Of a DNA stretch of 64,000 nucleotides, positions 25,615-34,791 are shown piece after piece (position 1 is the stretch's first letter; every line of letters starts with the position of its first letter). The DNA is from Crocinitomix sp044361315. Its GTDB lineage: Bacteria > Bacteroidota > Bacteroidia > Flavobacteriales_D > Crocinitomicaceae. Where the stretch lies: the NCBI GenBank assembly GCA_044361315.1, contig JBIKJA010000009.1, positions 62,001 through 126,000 on the forward strand, read 5' to 3'. The translations under genes and the position numbers were made by a program. Below the pieces are notes generated by a model. It was given only the letters and a program-made list of their open reading frames with translations. It ran no database searches and was not told where the DNA came from.

Positions 25615-28233
25615 ATGAAAATCAACGAGATACGTCAAATATTTTTAGATTTCTTTGAAGAAAAAGGACATAAAGTGGTGCCATCTGCGCCAATGGTGAT
25701 TAAGAATGACCCAACTTTGATGTTTACCAATGCGGGTATGAATCAGTTTAAAGATTATTTTTTAGGCTATAATGAGGCAAAGGATAAACGTGTTGCGAAT
25801 ACCCAAAAATGTCTGCGCGTTTCAGGGAAGCACAATGACTTGGAAGAGGTGGGGGTAGATACCTATCACCATACAATGTTTGAAATGCTCGGGAACTGGT
25901 CATTTGGAGATTATTTTAAAGAAGAGGCGATTGACTGGGCTTGGGAATTGTTAACTAAAGTTTATAAATTAGATATTGACCGAATTTACATTACTGTTTT
26001 TGAGGGAGATGCTGAGGATAAGTTAGATAGAGATGATGAATCGATTGAAATTTGGAAAAAGTATGTTGATCCAAATCGCATTATTTTAGCGAATAAAAAG
26101 GATAATTTTTGGGAGATGGGGGACACGGGTCCGTGCGGGCCTTGTTCAGAAATTCACGTGGACATTCGCCATCAATCAGAAAGAGATAAAATTGACGGGA
26201 AATCATTGGTGAATGCCGACCATCCGCAAGTAATTGAGATTTGGAATTTGGTTTTTATGCAGTTTAACCGTAAAGCCAACCGTGAATTAGAACGATTACC
26301 TGCAACGCACGTGGATACAGGAATGGGCTTGGAGCGATTGGCTATGGTGATTCAAGGAAAACAATCAAATTACGACAGCAATTTATTCCAAACCTTGATT
26401 CAGCATTTGGAAAAACAATCTAACAAGGCCTATGGAAAAGATGAAAAAACGGACATTGCTTTGCGTGTAATTGCGGATCATGTGCGCGCGATTTCTTTTT
26501 CGATCGCTGATGGACAATTGCCATCGAATAACAAGGCTGGGTATGTTATTCGTCGAATTTTGAGACGTGCAGTGCGTTATGGGTACCAAACACTCGATTT
26601 TAAGGAACCATTTATTTGTGAATTATCAGGCGTTTTAGCCGAAGAAATGGGAGGTGCTTTTCCAGAATTAATTCAACAGAAAGAATTGATTGGGAAGGTG
26701 ATAAAAGAAGAAGAAATTAGTTTTTTCAGAACTTTGGCGATAGGGATTACCCGAATTGACGAATTAATGAACCAATTACGCAAAGATGGAATTATTGAAA
26801 TTCCTGGTGAGGATGTCTTTCGATTGAGCGACACGTTTGGTTTTCCGTTGGATTTGACTGAGTTAATCGCCCGTGAGAATGGATTTACGATTGACCACGA
26901 AGGTGCCAATCAAGCGAAACAAATTGCCATAAAAATTGCGCAAGATGCCACCAAAATTGAATCGGACGATTGGGTAATTTTAAGACCTGACGAAATGGAG
27001 AATTTTATTGGATACGATTTTTCTGAGGCAACAGTAAGGATTACAAAACATCGAAAAGTTGTTCAGAATAATAAAACATTTTATCAATTAGTATTGGACA
27101 AAACTCCATTTTATGCCGAGGGTGGAGGACAAGTTGGGGATGCAGGTGTGTTGATTTCGGAAACGGAAAAAGTCGAAATTTTTGATACCAAACGCGAAAA
27201 TAATTTGGTGGTTCATTTAACGACTAAATTACCACTTTCGCCTTTTGACGAATTTACAGGGATTATTAATACAGAAAAACGTCGTCTTTCTGAGGCGAAT
27301 CACTCAGCGACCCATTTATTGCACCACGAATTACGAAAAATTTTAGGGACACATGTGGAGCAAAAAGGATCTTTGGTAAATGAAAACTATTTACGCTTTG
27401 ATTTTTCGCATTTTTCGAAAGTAAGCGAAGAAGAATTGGAAAAAATTGAAAATTTGGTGAATCATTCGATTGATGAAAATATTTTGTTGTTAGAACGTCG
27501 AGCAGTTTCGATGGATACAGCGAAAGAATTGGGTGCTATGGCCTTGTTTGGCGAAAAATATGGGGACAAAGTTCGGGTGATTCAATTCGGACCTTCGTTT
27601 GAATTATGTGGCGGTACACATGTAAAATCGACAGGAGACATTCGCTTGTTCAAAATTACTTCCGAGGGGTCTGTGGCTGCTGGTGTTCGACGAATTGAAG
27701 CGATTACCTCATCAACGGCAATGGCTTATTTTAAATCACATGCGGCACAATTTGAAAAAATTAATAGCTTGTTAAAAAAGCCAGTGGATGTTGTGAAAGC
27801 TGTAGAGGAATTAAACGAGCGCAATACACAGTTAACGAAAGAAATTGAAAGTTTAAAACGTGAACAGGTTAAGCAGTTAAAATCAGAAATTCTATCGCAA
27901 GTAAAACAAATTGGTGATGTTAACTTTATAAGTGTTATCTTAGACTTGGATGCAGGATCGATCAAAGACCTTTGTTTCCAATTAAAGAGTGAAGTAAATC
28001 AGCTTTTTGCGGTGATTGGTGGGAAATTTGATGGGAAAGCGACCTTGAGCATAATAATTGACGAAGAATTAGCAAAAGCGAAAGATTTCCACGCAGGAAA
28101 TTTGGTGAAAGAAGCTTCTAAATTAATTCAAGGCGGTGGCGGAGGACAACCATTTTTTGCAACAGCTGGTGGAAAAGATAGCAGTGGCTTGACAGCTGCA
28201 ATTGAAAAAGTGAAACATTTGAGTGGTTTATAA
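25615..28233 (+). CDS. alaS: alanyl-tRNA synthetase
   Basis: 872 residues, normal length. It charges tRNA-Ala in the cytoplasm. Class II catalytic core motifs: TNAGMNQFKDYFLG, ANTQKCLRVSGKHNDLEEVG, YHHTMFEMLGNWSFGDYF and GDTGPCGPCSEIH. The editing domain has the zinc ligands NHSATHLLHHELR and CGGTHVKSTGD. The C-Ala domain ends with a Gly-rich GGGGGQPFFATAGGK. All expected motifs are intact. The following 60-residue membrane protein starts 1 bp after the stop. Confidence 0.98.
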   Translation: MKINEIRQIFLDFFEEKGHKVVPSAPMVIKNDPTLMFTNAGMNQFKDYFLGYNEAKDKRVANTQKCLRVSGKHNDLEEVGVDTYHHTMFEMLGNWSFGDYFKEEAIDWAWELLTKVYKLDIDRIYITVFEGDAEDKLDRDDESIEIWKKYVDPNRIILANKKDNFWEMGDTGPCGPCSEIHVDIRHQSERDKIDGKSLVNADHPQVIEIWNLVFMQFNRKANRELERLPATHVDTGMGLERLAMVIQGKQSNYDSNLFQTLIQHLEKQSNKAYGKDEKTDIALRVIADHVRAISFSIADGQLPSNNKAGYVIRRILRRAVRYGYQTLDFKEPFICELSGVLAEEMGGAFPELIQQKELIGKVIKEEEISFFRTLAIGITRIDELMNQLRKDGIIEIPGEDVFRLSDTFGFPLDLTELIARENGFTIDHEGANQAKQIAIKIAQDATKIESDDWVILRPDEMENFIGYDFSEATVRITKHRKVVQNNKTFYQLVLDKTPFYAEGGGQVGDAGVLISETEKVEIFDTKRENNLVVHLTTKLPLSPFDEFTGIINTEKRRLSEANHSATHLLHHELRKILGTHVEQKGSLVNENYLRFDFSHFSKVSEEELEKIENLVNHSIDENILLLERRAVSMDTAKELGAMALFGEKYGDKVRVIQFGPSFELCGGTHVKSTGDIRLFKITSEGSVAAGVRRIEAITSSTAMAYFKSHAAQFEKINSLLKKPVDVVKAVEELNERNTQLTKEIESLKREQVKQLKSEILSQVKQIGDVNFISVILDLDAGSIKDLCFQLKSEVNQLFAVIGGKFDGKATLSIIIDEELAKAKDFHAGNLVKEASKLIQGGGGGQPFFATAGGKDSSGLTAAIEKVKHLSGL

Positions 28234-28234
28234 A

Positions 28235-28417
28235 ATGGAATGGTTTAAAGAGAATAAAAGAATGATTACAATTATTGCAATCATTCTTGTCCTAGTGTTT
28301 TTGGTTTTTATCATGTTTAAATTTTGGTCCTACACACTAACTGCCATCCTTGCGTTTGGAGCTGGGTATGCCGTTGCTAAATTTGCCAAAAAGAGCGATT
28401 CGCGGCCTATAGTTTAA
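28235..28417 (+). CDS. small single-pass membrane protein
   Basis: 60 residues from the ATG at 28235; the frame extends to a GTG at 28223 inside alaS. A charged N-terminus (MEWFKENKR) is followed by one or two hydrophobic stretches (about 11-31 and 35-50) and a basic tail (KFAKKSDSR). It is immediately downstream of alaS and its 3' end overlaps the convergent anti-sigma/barrel gene by 11 bp. Function unknown. Real-gene status rests on tight spacing and clean topology. Confidence 0.55.
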   Translation: MEWFKENKRMITIIAIILVLVFLVFIMFKFWSYTLTAILAFGAGYAVAKFAKKSDSRPIV

Positions 28418-30014
28418 TTCCAATTCCTAGGCTAACGTGGAATGAATTAAACGTTTTATTGAAGTTGACATTTTCAAAACTTGTTCCTATTCGCGGGCGG
28501 TATTGTAAGCTACCAGCCAGGTAAAGGTTTTTCCAGATATTATAATTAATGCGTGAACTCAAGGCTAAGTCGACATAAAACGGTTTGTAGATTGAGGTTG
28601 ATTTGGTGAAGGAGGTAAATTCGTTGTTTAATAGGTAACCTCCCGAAGAGTTCAATAAAAAGTTAAAGCGTGCGCTGGCTAAAAGCTCAAAATCAAACTT
28701 TTTGTACGAAAAATGTGTACCAAGGTGTATTGGAAGCATCAAGTAACATGCACTATTTCTGCCAATAAAATTTTCGATAATTTCTTTTTCTTCTGCATTA
28801 CTATAAATGGAATCAATTGTAACTAAAACAGAATCTTTGACAAAGGTATAAGCGCCTACGGTTTCAAACGTATCAACAGGTGTTGAATAATACGTTCCAT
28901 ATATTTTTTCATAATACGAGTAGTTTTCGTTTAGCACAGAATCAATTTGATATGTTTTTCGTTCGAAATTGTAATTATCGCTGTAATTTGCAAGTCCAAT
29001 TCCTACCCCAATGCTCAACGGAATTTTGAAACGATACATGGCATCAAAACTTGTTTGGTTGCCAATGCGATCGCTAGTTGAGGTATTGAAAGTGATGGCA
29101 TCAAGCGGCGTGTTCGCCGTGTAGTTCGATTTTGCAAAGGTAACGCCACTGGTCATTGTCAACATCCACGGCTGATAGGTTTTATCTGGTTTGGAAATGA
29201 TATTTATCGGATTCTTATCGGTACTCGAATCATTAATTGAACTTCCCACTTTTGAGGGGCCACTTGTTTTTTTATCACCTGTTTCTGTTGGACCTGTTTC
29301 TGTTTTTTGATCAATTTCAGGTGCTGTTTTAGCTGGATCTTGATTAGCAAGAACATCCTTAGAATCACCTAGATCACCCGCGAATCCGCCTGAATCCCCG
29401 TTCGAGTTATCCCCGAAATTATTTCCATTGCCTTGATTCGATGACATTTTTACAAAACTAGTGATGTCACCACCAGCATCTGCCTTAACTGAACCATCTT
29501 TTGATGAACCACTACTTTTTTTGTCTTTTTTGGTACGAATTCCTTCCGAACTTATAAAATTGCCAGCATCTTCAGTGGTATTTTTTTTTTGTTTATCTGT
29601 TGAATTGTAGGTTATTTTATTTTTTAAAGAATAGTTCGTATTTTGTCGCAAGCTGCCATTTCCATTTAGCGGTGAATTTGTATCAGAAACTTCTCGTTGA
29701 TGAGTTGAATTATTATCAGTATGAGTTAAGTTAGCAGAACTTGTGGTTAACGAAGTTAATTGATTGGAGTTAGAAAAATTCGCACCATTTTTTCTAGAAA
29801 AAGCGGTATTTGATGACCAATCAGGAATGAAAAAAAGTAAGGATGCAATGACAATTAACCCCAAAAAGGAGATTAAGAAATAGAAGTATTTCTTGGAATT
29901 ATTAAAACCTAACGCCGCATCAATATTCTCCTTGACAAAATCAGGGACCACTACTTCATCCTCGATTAATTCAGTGCGAAAAAGGTCGTCTATATTTTTA
30001 TATTGTTTACCCAT
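28407..30014 (-). CDS. dual-membrane-spanning anti-sigma-like protein with C-terminal outer-membrane barrel
   Basis: 535 residues in four parts. 1-42: soluble, with IDDLFRTELIEDEVVVPDFVKENIDAAL, the short acidic helical type found on Bacteroidota anti-sigma proteins. 43-64: one membrane helix (YFYFLISFLGLIVIASLLFF). About 68-300: low-complexity Ser/Asn/Gly/Thr/Lys/Asp-rich linker with no predicted structure. About 300-535: alternating aromatic/hydrophobic strands ending FHVSLGIGIKL, typical of a small outer-membrane barrel. It overlaps the sigma factor gene by 8 bp. The layout (cytoplasmic sigma binding, inner-membrane helix, disordered periplasmic tether, outer-membrane barrel) matches the dual membrane-spanning anti-sigma (Dma) proteins I recall from Bacteroides. 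It would sense outer-membrane state and control the sigma factor. Confidence 0.78.
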   Translation of the reverse strand: MGKQYKNIDDLFRTELIEDEVVVPDFVKENIDAALGFNNSKKYFYFLISFLGLIVIASLLFFIPDWSSNTAFSRKNGANFSNSNQLTSLTTSSANLTHTDNNSTHQREVSDTNSPLNGNGSLRQNTNYSLKNKITYNSTDKQKKNTTEDAGNFISSEGIRTKKDKKSSGSSKDGSVKADAGGDITSFVKMSSNQGNGNNFGDNSNGDSGGFAGDLGDSKDVLANQDPAKTAPEIDQKTETGPTETGDKKTSGPSKVGSSINDSSTDKNPINIISKPDKTYQPWMLTMTSGVTFAKSNYTANTPLDAITFNTSTSDRIGNQTSFDAMYRFKIPLSIGVGIGLANYSDNYNFERKTYQIDSVLNENYSYYEKIYGTYYSTPVDTFETVGAYTFVKDSVLVTIDSIYSNAEEKEIIENFIGRNSACYLMLPIHLGTHFSYKKFDFELLASARFNFLLNSSGGYLLNNEFTSFTKSTSIYKPFYVDLALSSRINYNIWKNLYLAGSLQYRPRIGTSFENVNFNKTFNSFHVSLGIGIKL

Positions 30015-30567
30015 TGACTATTGTACTACTTGTTACATTATAAGCTTCTAACTTATTTTTAATCATGTTTCTGGCCTTCGCCAATTGTGTCTTTGAAGTA
30101 TTGACCGATACACCCAAATATTCTGCAATTTCTTGGTGTTTTAGATTATCTAACACGTATAAGCTGAATACGGTACGATATCCATCTGGCAATTCTTGTA
30201 ATATTTTAGTAAGAATTTGAGCTATTTTGGTCGAGTTTTCTTCGAGCATAATTTCTGAAGTATCTTCACCTTCAAAATACAAATCGTCTTCAATGAACTC
30301 AAATTTTTTATCGCGGCGATATTGGCTGATGGCTTCATTAATTACGATCCTTTTTATCCAACCTCCTAATTCATACTCAGGATTAAATTTGTCCCGATTT
30401 TGATAAATTTTGATAAATGCTTCTTGCAAAACATCACCCGCCGTGTCAGAATCTTTCGCATATCTTAGGCAAATCGAGTACATCGCCTTCGAATAATCTC
30501 GATAGATTATATCAAATGCGGCTTTATTCCCTCGAATAAACTCCTTTTTAAGTTTTTGCGGATCCAA
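30007..30567 (-). CDS. ECF (sigma-70 family) RNA polymerase sigma factor
   Basis: 186 residues with sigma region 2 (AAFDIIYRDYSKAMYSICLRY, DVLQEAFIKIYQNRDKF, GGWIKRIVINEAISQYRRDK) and region 4 (LPDGYRTVFSLYVLDNLKHQEIAEYLGVS, a helix-turn-helix). The start is a TTG at 30567: an in-frame stop lies four codons upstream and the next ATG would delete part of region 2, so TTG is the only sensible start, implying weak translation. It overlaps its partner anti-sigma/barrel gene. Target promoters are unknown; envelope genes are the likely regulon. Confidence 0.93.
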   Translation of the reverse strand: MDPQKLKKEFIRGNKAAFDIIYRDYSKAMYSICLRYAKDSDTAGDVLQEAFIKIYQNRDKFNPEYELGGWIKRIVINEAISQYRRDKKFEFIEDDLYFEGEDTSEIMLEENSTKIAQILTKILQELPDGYRTVFSLYVLDNLKHQEIAEYLGVSVNTSKTQLAKARNMIKNKLEAYNVTSSTIVNG

Positions 30568-30706
30568 CTTCTTAAATTACCTCAATTATTAATATACTTT
30601 AAATTGTACTCCAGCTATTTTATAACAGTACAATGTATTTATAAAAGGGTTGCCTAGAAATGAAATTATTTTTTGAAAATCTTTTTTAATGGGTATCAAA
30701 TGCCCA

Positions 30707-31606
30707 CTATTCGATGCCCAAGATGCGCACATCGTACACAATGTCGGTGTTTTTTGGTACTAAATCTACCATCCCTTTTGCGCCATAAGCTAATGAATAA
30801 GGAATTTCTATAAAAGCATGTTCTTCTGCTCGGATAACTTGCATTCCTTGATGCAAACCGTCCACGACGTTGTCGTTTTCTAAAACAAAACTAAATGGTT
30901 GGCTATCTTTGAACGAATTGTCATATAATTTACCTTTCGGTCCTTTGGTGTAAGCAAAATAATCGAAAGTAATGGTTTGATCTTTTTTAGGAAGCGCGCC
31001 AGCTTCGTTCGTTTTCCATCGATACACTTTTACTCCTTCTTCCAACACAATTGGTTCAACCCGGCTAATAATCTGTAGTTCGACAATTAAATCAGCATTA
31101 GGCGGCACAACGCCTTCATATCCAAATTCACCGTATCCTAAAGAGGCAGGAATCATAATTCGACCAACGTCACCAACATTCATTTTTAACAAGGCTATTT
31201 CCCAACCGTAAATCATCATCCCGATATTGGATTTTAATGGGACCGGTTTTCCTAGTTGTTTGTTCGAATCGTACACTTTTCCCGTTGCAATTCGAGCATC
31301 GTAATTCACCATAACCACATCATTTAGGCGAATTGGATTATTTTCATTTTTTTTCGACCATTCAATTCGCAAACCACCATTTAATTGCAAAACCATTTTA
31401 TTTGGGGCGCCATTAATTGAATCTGGAAGCATTAAGTTTGATTTGTCAAAACCAAATGAATCTAGATTTCCAGCATCTACGACAAGGTTAGTATCAACAA
31501 TACTATTTTGACCGTCCTCATTTGTCTCGGTATTGACCCCATCTAAATTACAGCTTTGAGCTAAAAATAGGAGAGAGGTGAACCAAATTATTGTCTTTAC
31601 TTTCAT
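30707..31606 (-). CDS. double-domain FKBP peptidyl-prolyl isomerase lipoprotein
   Basis: 299 residues from the ATG at 31606, which gives a lipoprotein signal (LFLAQSC); the open frame runs 42 codons further upstream inside the neighbouring gene. Two FKBP domains follow, about residues 60-185 (NDVVMVNYDARIATGKVYDS, IPASLGYGEFGYEGVVPPNADL) and 190-299 (TITFDYFAYTKGPKGKLYDNS, IEIPYSLAYGAKGMVDLVPKNTD). It should catalyse Xaa-Pro isomerisation in the periplasm and help fold exported proteins. The start overlaps the stop of the single-domain FKBP by 4 bp. Confidence 0.88.
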   Translation of the reverse strand: MKVKTIIWFTSLLFLAQSCNLDGVNTETNEDGQNSIVDTNLVVDAGNLDSFGFDKSNLMLPDSINGAPNKMVLQLNGGLRIEWSKKNENNPIRLNDVVMVNYDARIATGKVYDSNKQLGKPVPLKSNIGMMIYGWEIALLKMNVGDVGRIMIPASLGYGEFGYEGVVPPNADLIVELQIISRVEPIVLEEGVKVYRWKTNEAGALPKKDQTITFDYFAYTKGPKGKLYDNSFKDSQPFSFVLENDNVVDGLHQGMQVIRAEEHAFIEIPYSLAYGAKGMVDLVPKNTDIVYDVRILGIE

Positions 31607-32124
31607 TGTTCTATTCGGATTAATTCGATATCGTAAATTACGGTAGTTAAAGGAGGGATTTTGTCTGTATCGCCAACTAACCCGTGCGCAGCAAGACTTG
31701 GAATGATAAATTTCGCCCGATCGCCGGGACACATGTATTGAATTCCCTCGTGCAAGCCACTTTCAATGTCTGATTTTTCAACCATAAAACTCTCAGGACC
31801 TTTTATTTCAGAGGTATAACAAATCTGCCCATTTAATAAGGAGATCTCAAAATCTACGGTCACTACATCTCCAACTTTGGCGGTATCTTGCGATTCACTT
31901 TTAGAATAAACCATATAATGCAAACCAGTGCCTGTTTGCGTCATTTTCCAATCTGGATGAGTGGACAAAAAGAGTTGAATTTCTTCCAATTCCTCTTCTG
32001 CAAAGGTGGCATTCATATCACTTGATTCATCTTGGTTCCAATTTGCATCTGTGATGACCATTTCTGAATCATCCGCACCACATGATCCAAGGAAAATTAA
32101 GAGCGTAGGAATTACGTATTTCAT
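31603..32124 (-). CDS. FKBP-type peptidyl-prolyl isomerase lipoprotein (GldI-like?)
   Basis: 173 residues. Lipobox FLGSC then GADDSE. One FKBP domain (VGDVVTVDFEISLLNGQICYTS, MCPGDRAKFIIPSLAAHGLVGDTDKIPPLTTVIYDIEL). It is coupled at both ends: 4-bp overlaps with the upstream DHH phosphoesterase and the downstream double FKBP gene. In flavobacteria the gliding lipoprotein GldI is an FKBP isomerase that, as I recall, also neighbours a DHH phosphoesterase, so this could be its counterpart. The sequence alone cannot show a role in gliding, and I leave the symbol empty. Confidence 0.85.
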   Translation of the reverse strand: MKYVIPTLLIFLGSCGADDSEMVITDANWNQDESSDMNATFAEEELEEIQLFLSTHPDWKMTQTGTGLHYMVYSKSESQDTAKVGDVVTVDFEISLLNGQICYTSEIKGPESFMVEKSDIESGLHEGIQYMCPGDRAKFIIPSLAAHGLVGDTDKIPPLTTVIYDIELIRIEQ

Positions 32125-33152
32125 TCGAAGTGAACTTTGTTATCTTCAACGAATTTAGGTAAAATCGTTACAAATTTTGCAATTGCTTCCTCAATTTTTC
32201 CGACAAATTTTCCGCCTGCCGCGTTTAAATGTCCTCCACCTCCAAAATGGGTTCGTGCAAGGTCGTTTGCAGGTATCGTTCCATTTGAGCGAAATGAAAT
32301 TTTAATAATGCCATCGGACTCATGAAAAAACACGGCCAATTTTACACTTTTTAAGGAAAGAACTTGATTAACCAAACCTTCGGTATCTCCTTTCATTGGT
32401 GAAAACCTTTCTTGTTCGCCGCGTGTTAAGGAAAGATATCCTGTTTGAAGAGTTGGCAATACCACTAATTTTTCGAGCAAAGCAAAGCTTGTTAATTTAA
32501 TGCGGTTTTCGGTGTTTGTATCGTATAAATTCTCGTGAATCACGGAATGATTTAGGCCATTTTTAATCAAATACCCAGCAATTTCATGCGTTCGTGGAGT
32601 GACAGAAGAAAATCGAAATGAACCTGAATCAGTTATTATTCCTGTGTAAATGCAAGAAGCAAGTTGATCGGAAATTAGCTGTAAATCACCTCGCGCATCG
32701 ATTAAATCAAAGATTAGTTGACACGTTGAACACACGTTTTTGTCAGAAAAGACAAGGTCAACCATTCCTTCATCTGGATCACGGTGATGATCAATCATAA
32801 TTTTGAAAGCCGATGAAGCTTCCAAGTAAGCGTCAACCTTGCCAATTCTTCCAGTTGCGTTATAATCAAGACAAAAGATCAGGTCGGCATTTTGCATCGC
32901 TTGAACGACAATTGCTTCATTTTCATCAAACGTAAGGATCGAATTTATACCCGGCATCCATTCCAAAAAGTGTGGTGCTTTGTCTGGGTGCACAATCGTA
33001 ATGTTTGAATGAAATTGGTTTAAATAATGATAAAGCGCCAATGATGAACCAATGCTATCCCCATCTGGCGATTTATGTGCTGTAATCACAATCGACTTTG
33101 CAGCCTTCAGTTGAAGGTCCAACAATGCGAGTTTTTCTTTTGTATATACCAT
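32121..33152 (-). CDS. DHH/DHHA1 phosphoesterase (NrnA-like oligoribonuclease / pAp phosphatase)
   Basis: 343 residues. DHH motifs: ITAHKSPDGDSIGSS (26-35, metal ligands His and Asp), LIFCLDYNATGRIG, MIDHHRDPDE and CSTCQLIFDLI. The DHHA1 end carries HFGGGGHLNAAGG. This is the NrnA type, which degrades very short RNA oligonucleotides (nanoRNA) and dephosphorylates pAp; cyclic dinucleotide breakdown is possible in related proteins. Cytoplasmic. First gene of the operon with two FKBP lipoproteins. Confidence 0.9.
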   Translation of the reverse strand: MVYTKEKLALLDLQLKAAKSIVITAHKSPDGDSIGSSLALYHYLNQFHSNITIVHPDKAPHFLEWMPGINSILTFDENEAIVVQAMQNADLIFCLDYNATGRIGKVDAYLEASSAFKIMIDHHRDPDEGMVDLVFSDKNVCSTCQLIFDLIDARGDLQLISDQLASCIYTGIITDSGSFRFSSVTPRTHEIAGYLIKNGLNHSVIHENLYDTNTENRIKLTSFALLEKLVVLPTLQTGYLSLTRGEQERFSPMKGDTEGLVNQVLSLKSVKLAVFFHESDGIIKISFRSNGTIPANDLARTHFGGGGHLNAAGGKFVGKIEEAIAKFVTILPKFVEDNKVHFE

Positions 33153-33163
33153 CTTATAAAATA

Positions 33164-33200
33164 AAACCGTCCAAGCACAGCTTAGACGGTTTAAAAAAAA
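33164..33200 (-). terminator. Rho-independent terminator between secreted protein gene and nrnA-like gene
   Basis: A 12-bp stem with one G-U pair (arms 33164-33175 and 33181-33192, loop about 5 nt). On the minus strand the stem is followed by TTTTATTTTATAA, and the + side holds an A9 run, so it can work in both directions. It follows the 175-residue gene. Confidence 0.8.
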
Positions 33201-33221
33201 ATAATTAAAGAATTTATTCAG

Positions 33222-33749
33222 TTAAAATCCTAATTTTTCAGTTCTTCTATGTTCGATTAAAACCCCAACACAAACATTATCTGTATTGGTTAATTTTTTA
33301 TCCGCACTACTTCCAGTTGAAGGCACTTTAACAGACAAATAAAATTTTTGAGTTTTATCCGTTGTAAATAAAACAAACGCTTTCATTGCATCATCAGCGT
33401 TGTCATAAATTACTTCTTTTTGACGTTTGATTACGGTGTTACCAGTTTCATCTTTCACACGTAAAATCACATCTTGCGCTAGTTCAAAATTAACACCTGC
33501 TGTGTTTGAAACATCTGAACAAGTGGACAATCTGTATTCAAAACCTTCGTAAGCGATAAAACTCATTTCATAGACTTTCCCTTTTTCAACGGCAGCGCTG
33601 CGAGATTGATTGTTCAAATTCCAAAGAACCGTTTTATCTTCTTTTGAAAACTGATTTAAACATAAATAATGCGTTCTATCACACTGAGCAATCGCTTGAA
33701 TAACGATTAAACTCAATATAAAAACTCCTATAAATACTACTTTTTTCAT
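33222..33749 (-). CDS. secreted hypothetical protein
   Basis: 175 residues with a signal peptide (to about residue 21, IQAIAQ). Mature protein has an early Cys pair (CDRTHYLCLNQF), a beta-rich body (GKVYEMSFIAYEGFEYRLSTC, DVILRVKDETGNTVIKRQ, QKFYLSVKVPSTGSS) and a further Cys (NVCVGVLIEHRR). The fold looks like a small beta-sandwich. No family recognised and no T9SS tag. It lies 6 bp after a lipoprotein gene and ends at a terminator, so the two form a transcription unit. Confidence 0.75.
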   Translation of the reverse strand: MKKVVFIGVFILSLIVIQAIAQCDRTHYLCLNQFSKEDKTVLWNLNNQSRSAAVEKGKVYEMSFIAYEGFEYRLSTCSDVSNTAGVNFELAQDVILRVKDETGNTVIKRQKEVIYDNADDAMKAFVLFTTDKTQKFYLSVKVPSTGSSADKKLTNTDNVCVGVLIEHRRTEKLGF

Positions 33750-33755
33750 GTTGGT

Positions 33756-34652
33756 TTATTTTGTGTATTTTAATCTTAGTTCCGTCGATTTTGCTTTAAT
33801 TTTATCAAAAGCATCTTTCGTCATAATATAGGCACCACCGCCGCTAATCATCAAAGTTCCATCTTCGCTATTAGAAACTTTCGAAGAAGATTCTTGGAAC
33901 GTCATGTTCTTTTCAAACACTTCGCTTAATGATTTTAAATCAGTAATCACGTCTGCTACAGAAGCATCATCACCATATTGCGTAATAAAATCAATTAAGT
34001 TTTCCATTACCACTTTTTGATCGCCAATTTTTTCGACAATCGGATCGTTGTCGCTATACGTTTTTACCAAATTGGTAATAATGTAAAGACTTTCGATGTA
34101 GCCCCCAGCCATGATTAAAGAAAGTTCAACTCCTTTTTGATTTTCTTCAAGATACATATAGCTATTATAATAGGTATCGTTGGAGATCGTAAAAAGAGAA
34201 TCTGCATTCGCTTCATTGTTTTCAATTCGCTCCATTACGCCTTGGTCAAAAGCACCAGAAATACCTAACTCTTCTCCTAATTCTTCAATTTTCTTGAAGT
34301 ATTTTAAGAAATCGATTCCAATTCCGAAGCAGCTCAAATAAGCCACATCCGCAGAATAAACACCAAAATTTAATGCTTTTGATTTTACATCTACGTAATT
34401 TTCTGAATTTTCCAATGAATTCACAAGGTTCATTTGTTGTTTACCACCTTGTAATTTAATGATTTCAAAAAGTTCGTTTGGAGTTGGTACTGAGTAATCT
34501 ACCACTTGAAGAGTAGAATCAGCTGTCACCAAATCAGTCGAATCAATATCGACATTTTGAATTTCATTTTCATCAGACGACCCTGAACAACCAGCAACGA
34601 GGAAAGCAAAGGATGCTCCTACTAGGCTAACAATAATTTTATTTCTTTTCAT
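33756..34652 (-). CDS. lipoprotein of unknown function
   Basis: 298 residues. Lipobox LVAGC then SGSSDENE, with an acidic linker (residues 23-50). The rest is mostly helical: repeated amphipathic segments such as YFKKIEELGEELGISGAFDQ, IESLYIITNLVKTYSD, MENLIDFITQYGDDASVADV and DAFDKIKAKSTELRLKYTK. It resembles other all-helical Bacteroidota lipoproteins without known role. Co-transcribed with the 175-residue secreted protein. Confidence 0.75.
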   Translation of the reverse strand: MKRNKIIVSLVGASFAFLVAGCSGSSDENEIQNVDIDSTDLVTADSTLQVVDYSVPTPNELFEIIKLQGGKQQMNLVNSLENSENYVDVKSKALNFGVYSADVAYLSCFGIGIDFLKYFKKIEELGEELGISGAFDQGVMERIENNEANADSLFTISNDTYYNSYMYLEENQKGVELSLIMAGGYIESLYIITNLVKTYSDNDPIVEKIGDQKVVMENLIDFITQYGDDASVADVITDLKSLSEVFEKNMTFQESSSKVSNSEDGTLMISGGGAYIMTKDAFDKIKAKSTELRLKYTK

Positions 34653-34673
34653 TCATAAACGATTTACGTTCGT

Positions 34674-34681
34674 CAAATATA
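34674..34681 (-). promoter_or_regulatory. -7 element (TATATTTG) of the lipoprotein/secreted protein unit
   Basis: Exact TAnnTTTG on the minus strand, 22 nt upstream of the lipoprotein start. The 139-bp gap between this gene and dapA shows nothing else clear. Confidence 0.45.
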
Positions 34682-34791
34682 CAAGTTTTTTTTACAACAC
34701 AAAAAATCAAACGGTTAACTTTATTAATCTTCAATTAAATCGATGAGGCTAAATTTTTTAATTGTATTCTTTTAAACCAATAAATTATCTA

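Noticed and set aside
31607..31732. Longer N-terminus for the double FKBP protein.
   Set aside because: The extension lies within the upstream FKBP gene and would bury the lipoprotein signal; the ATG at 31606 overlaps the upstream stop in the usual ATGA manner.
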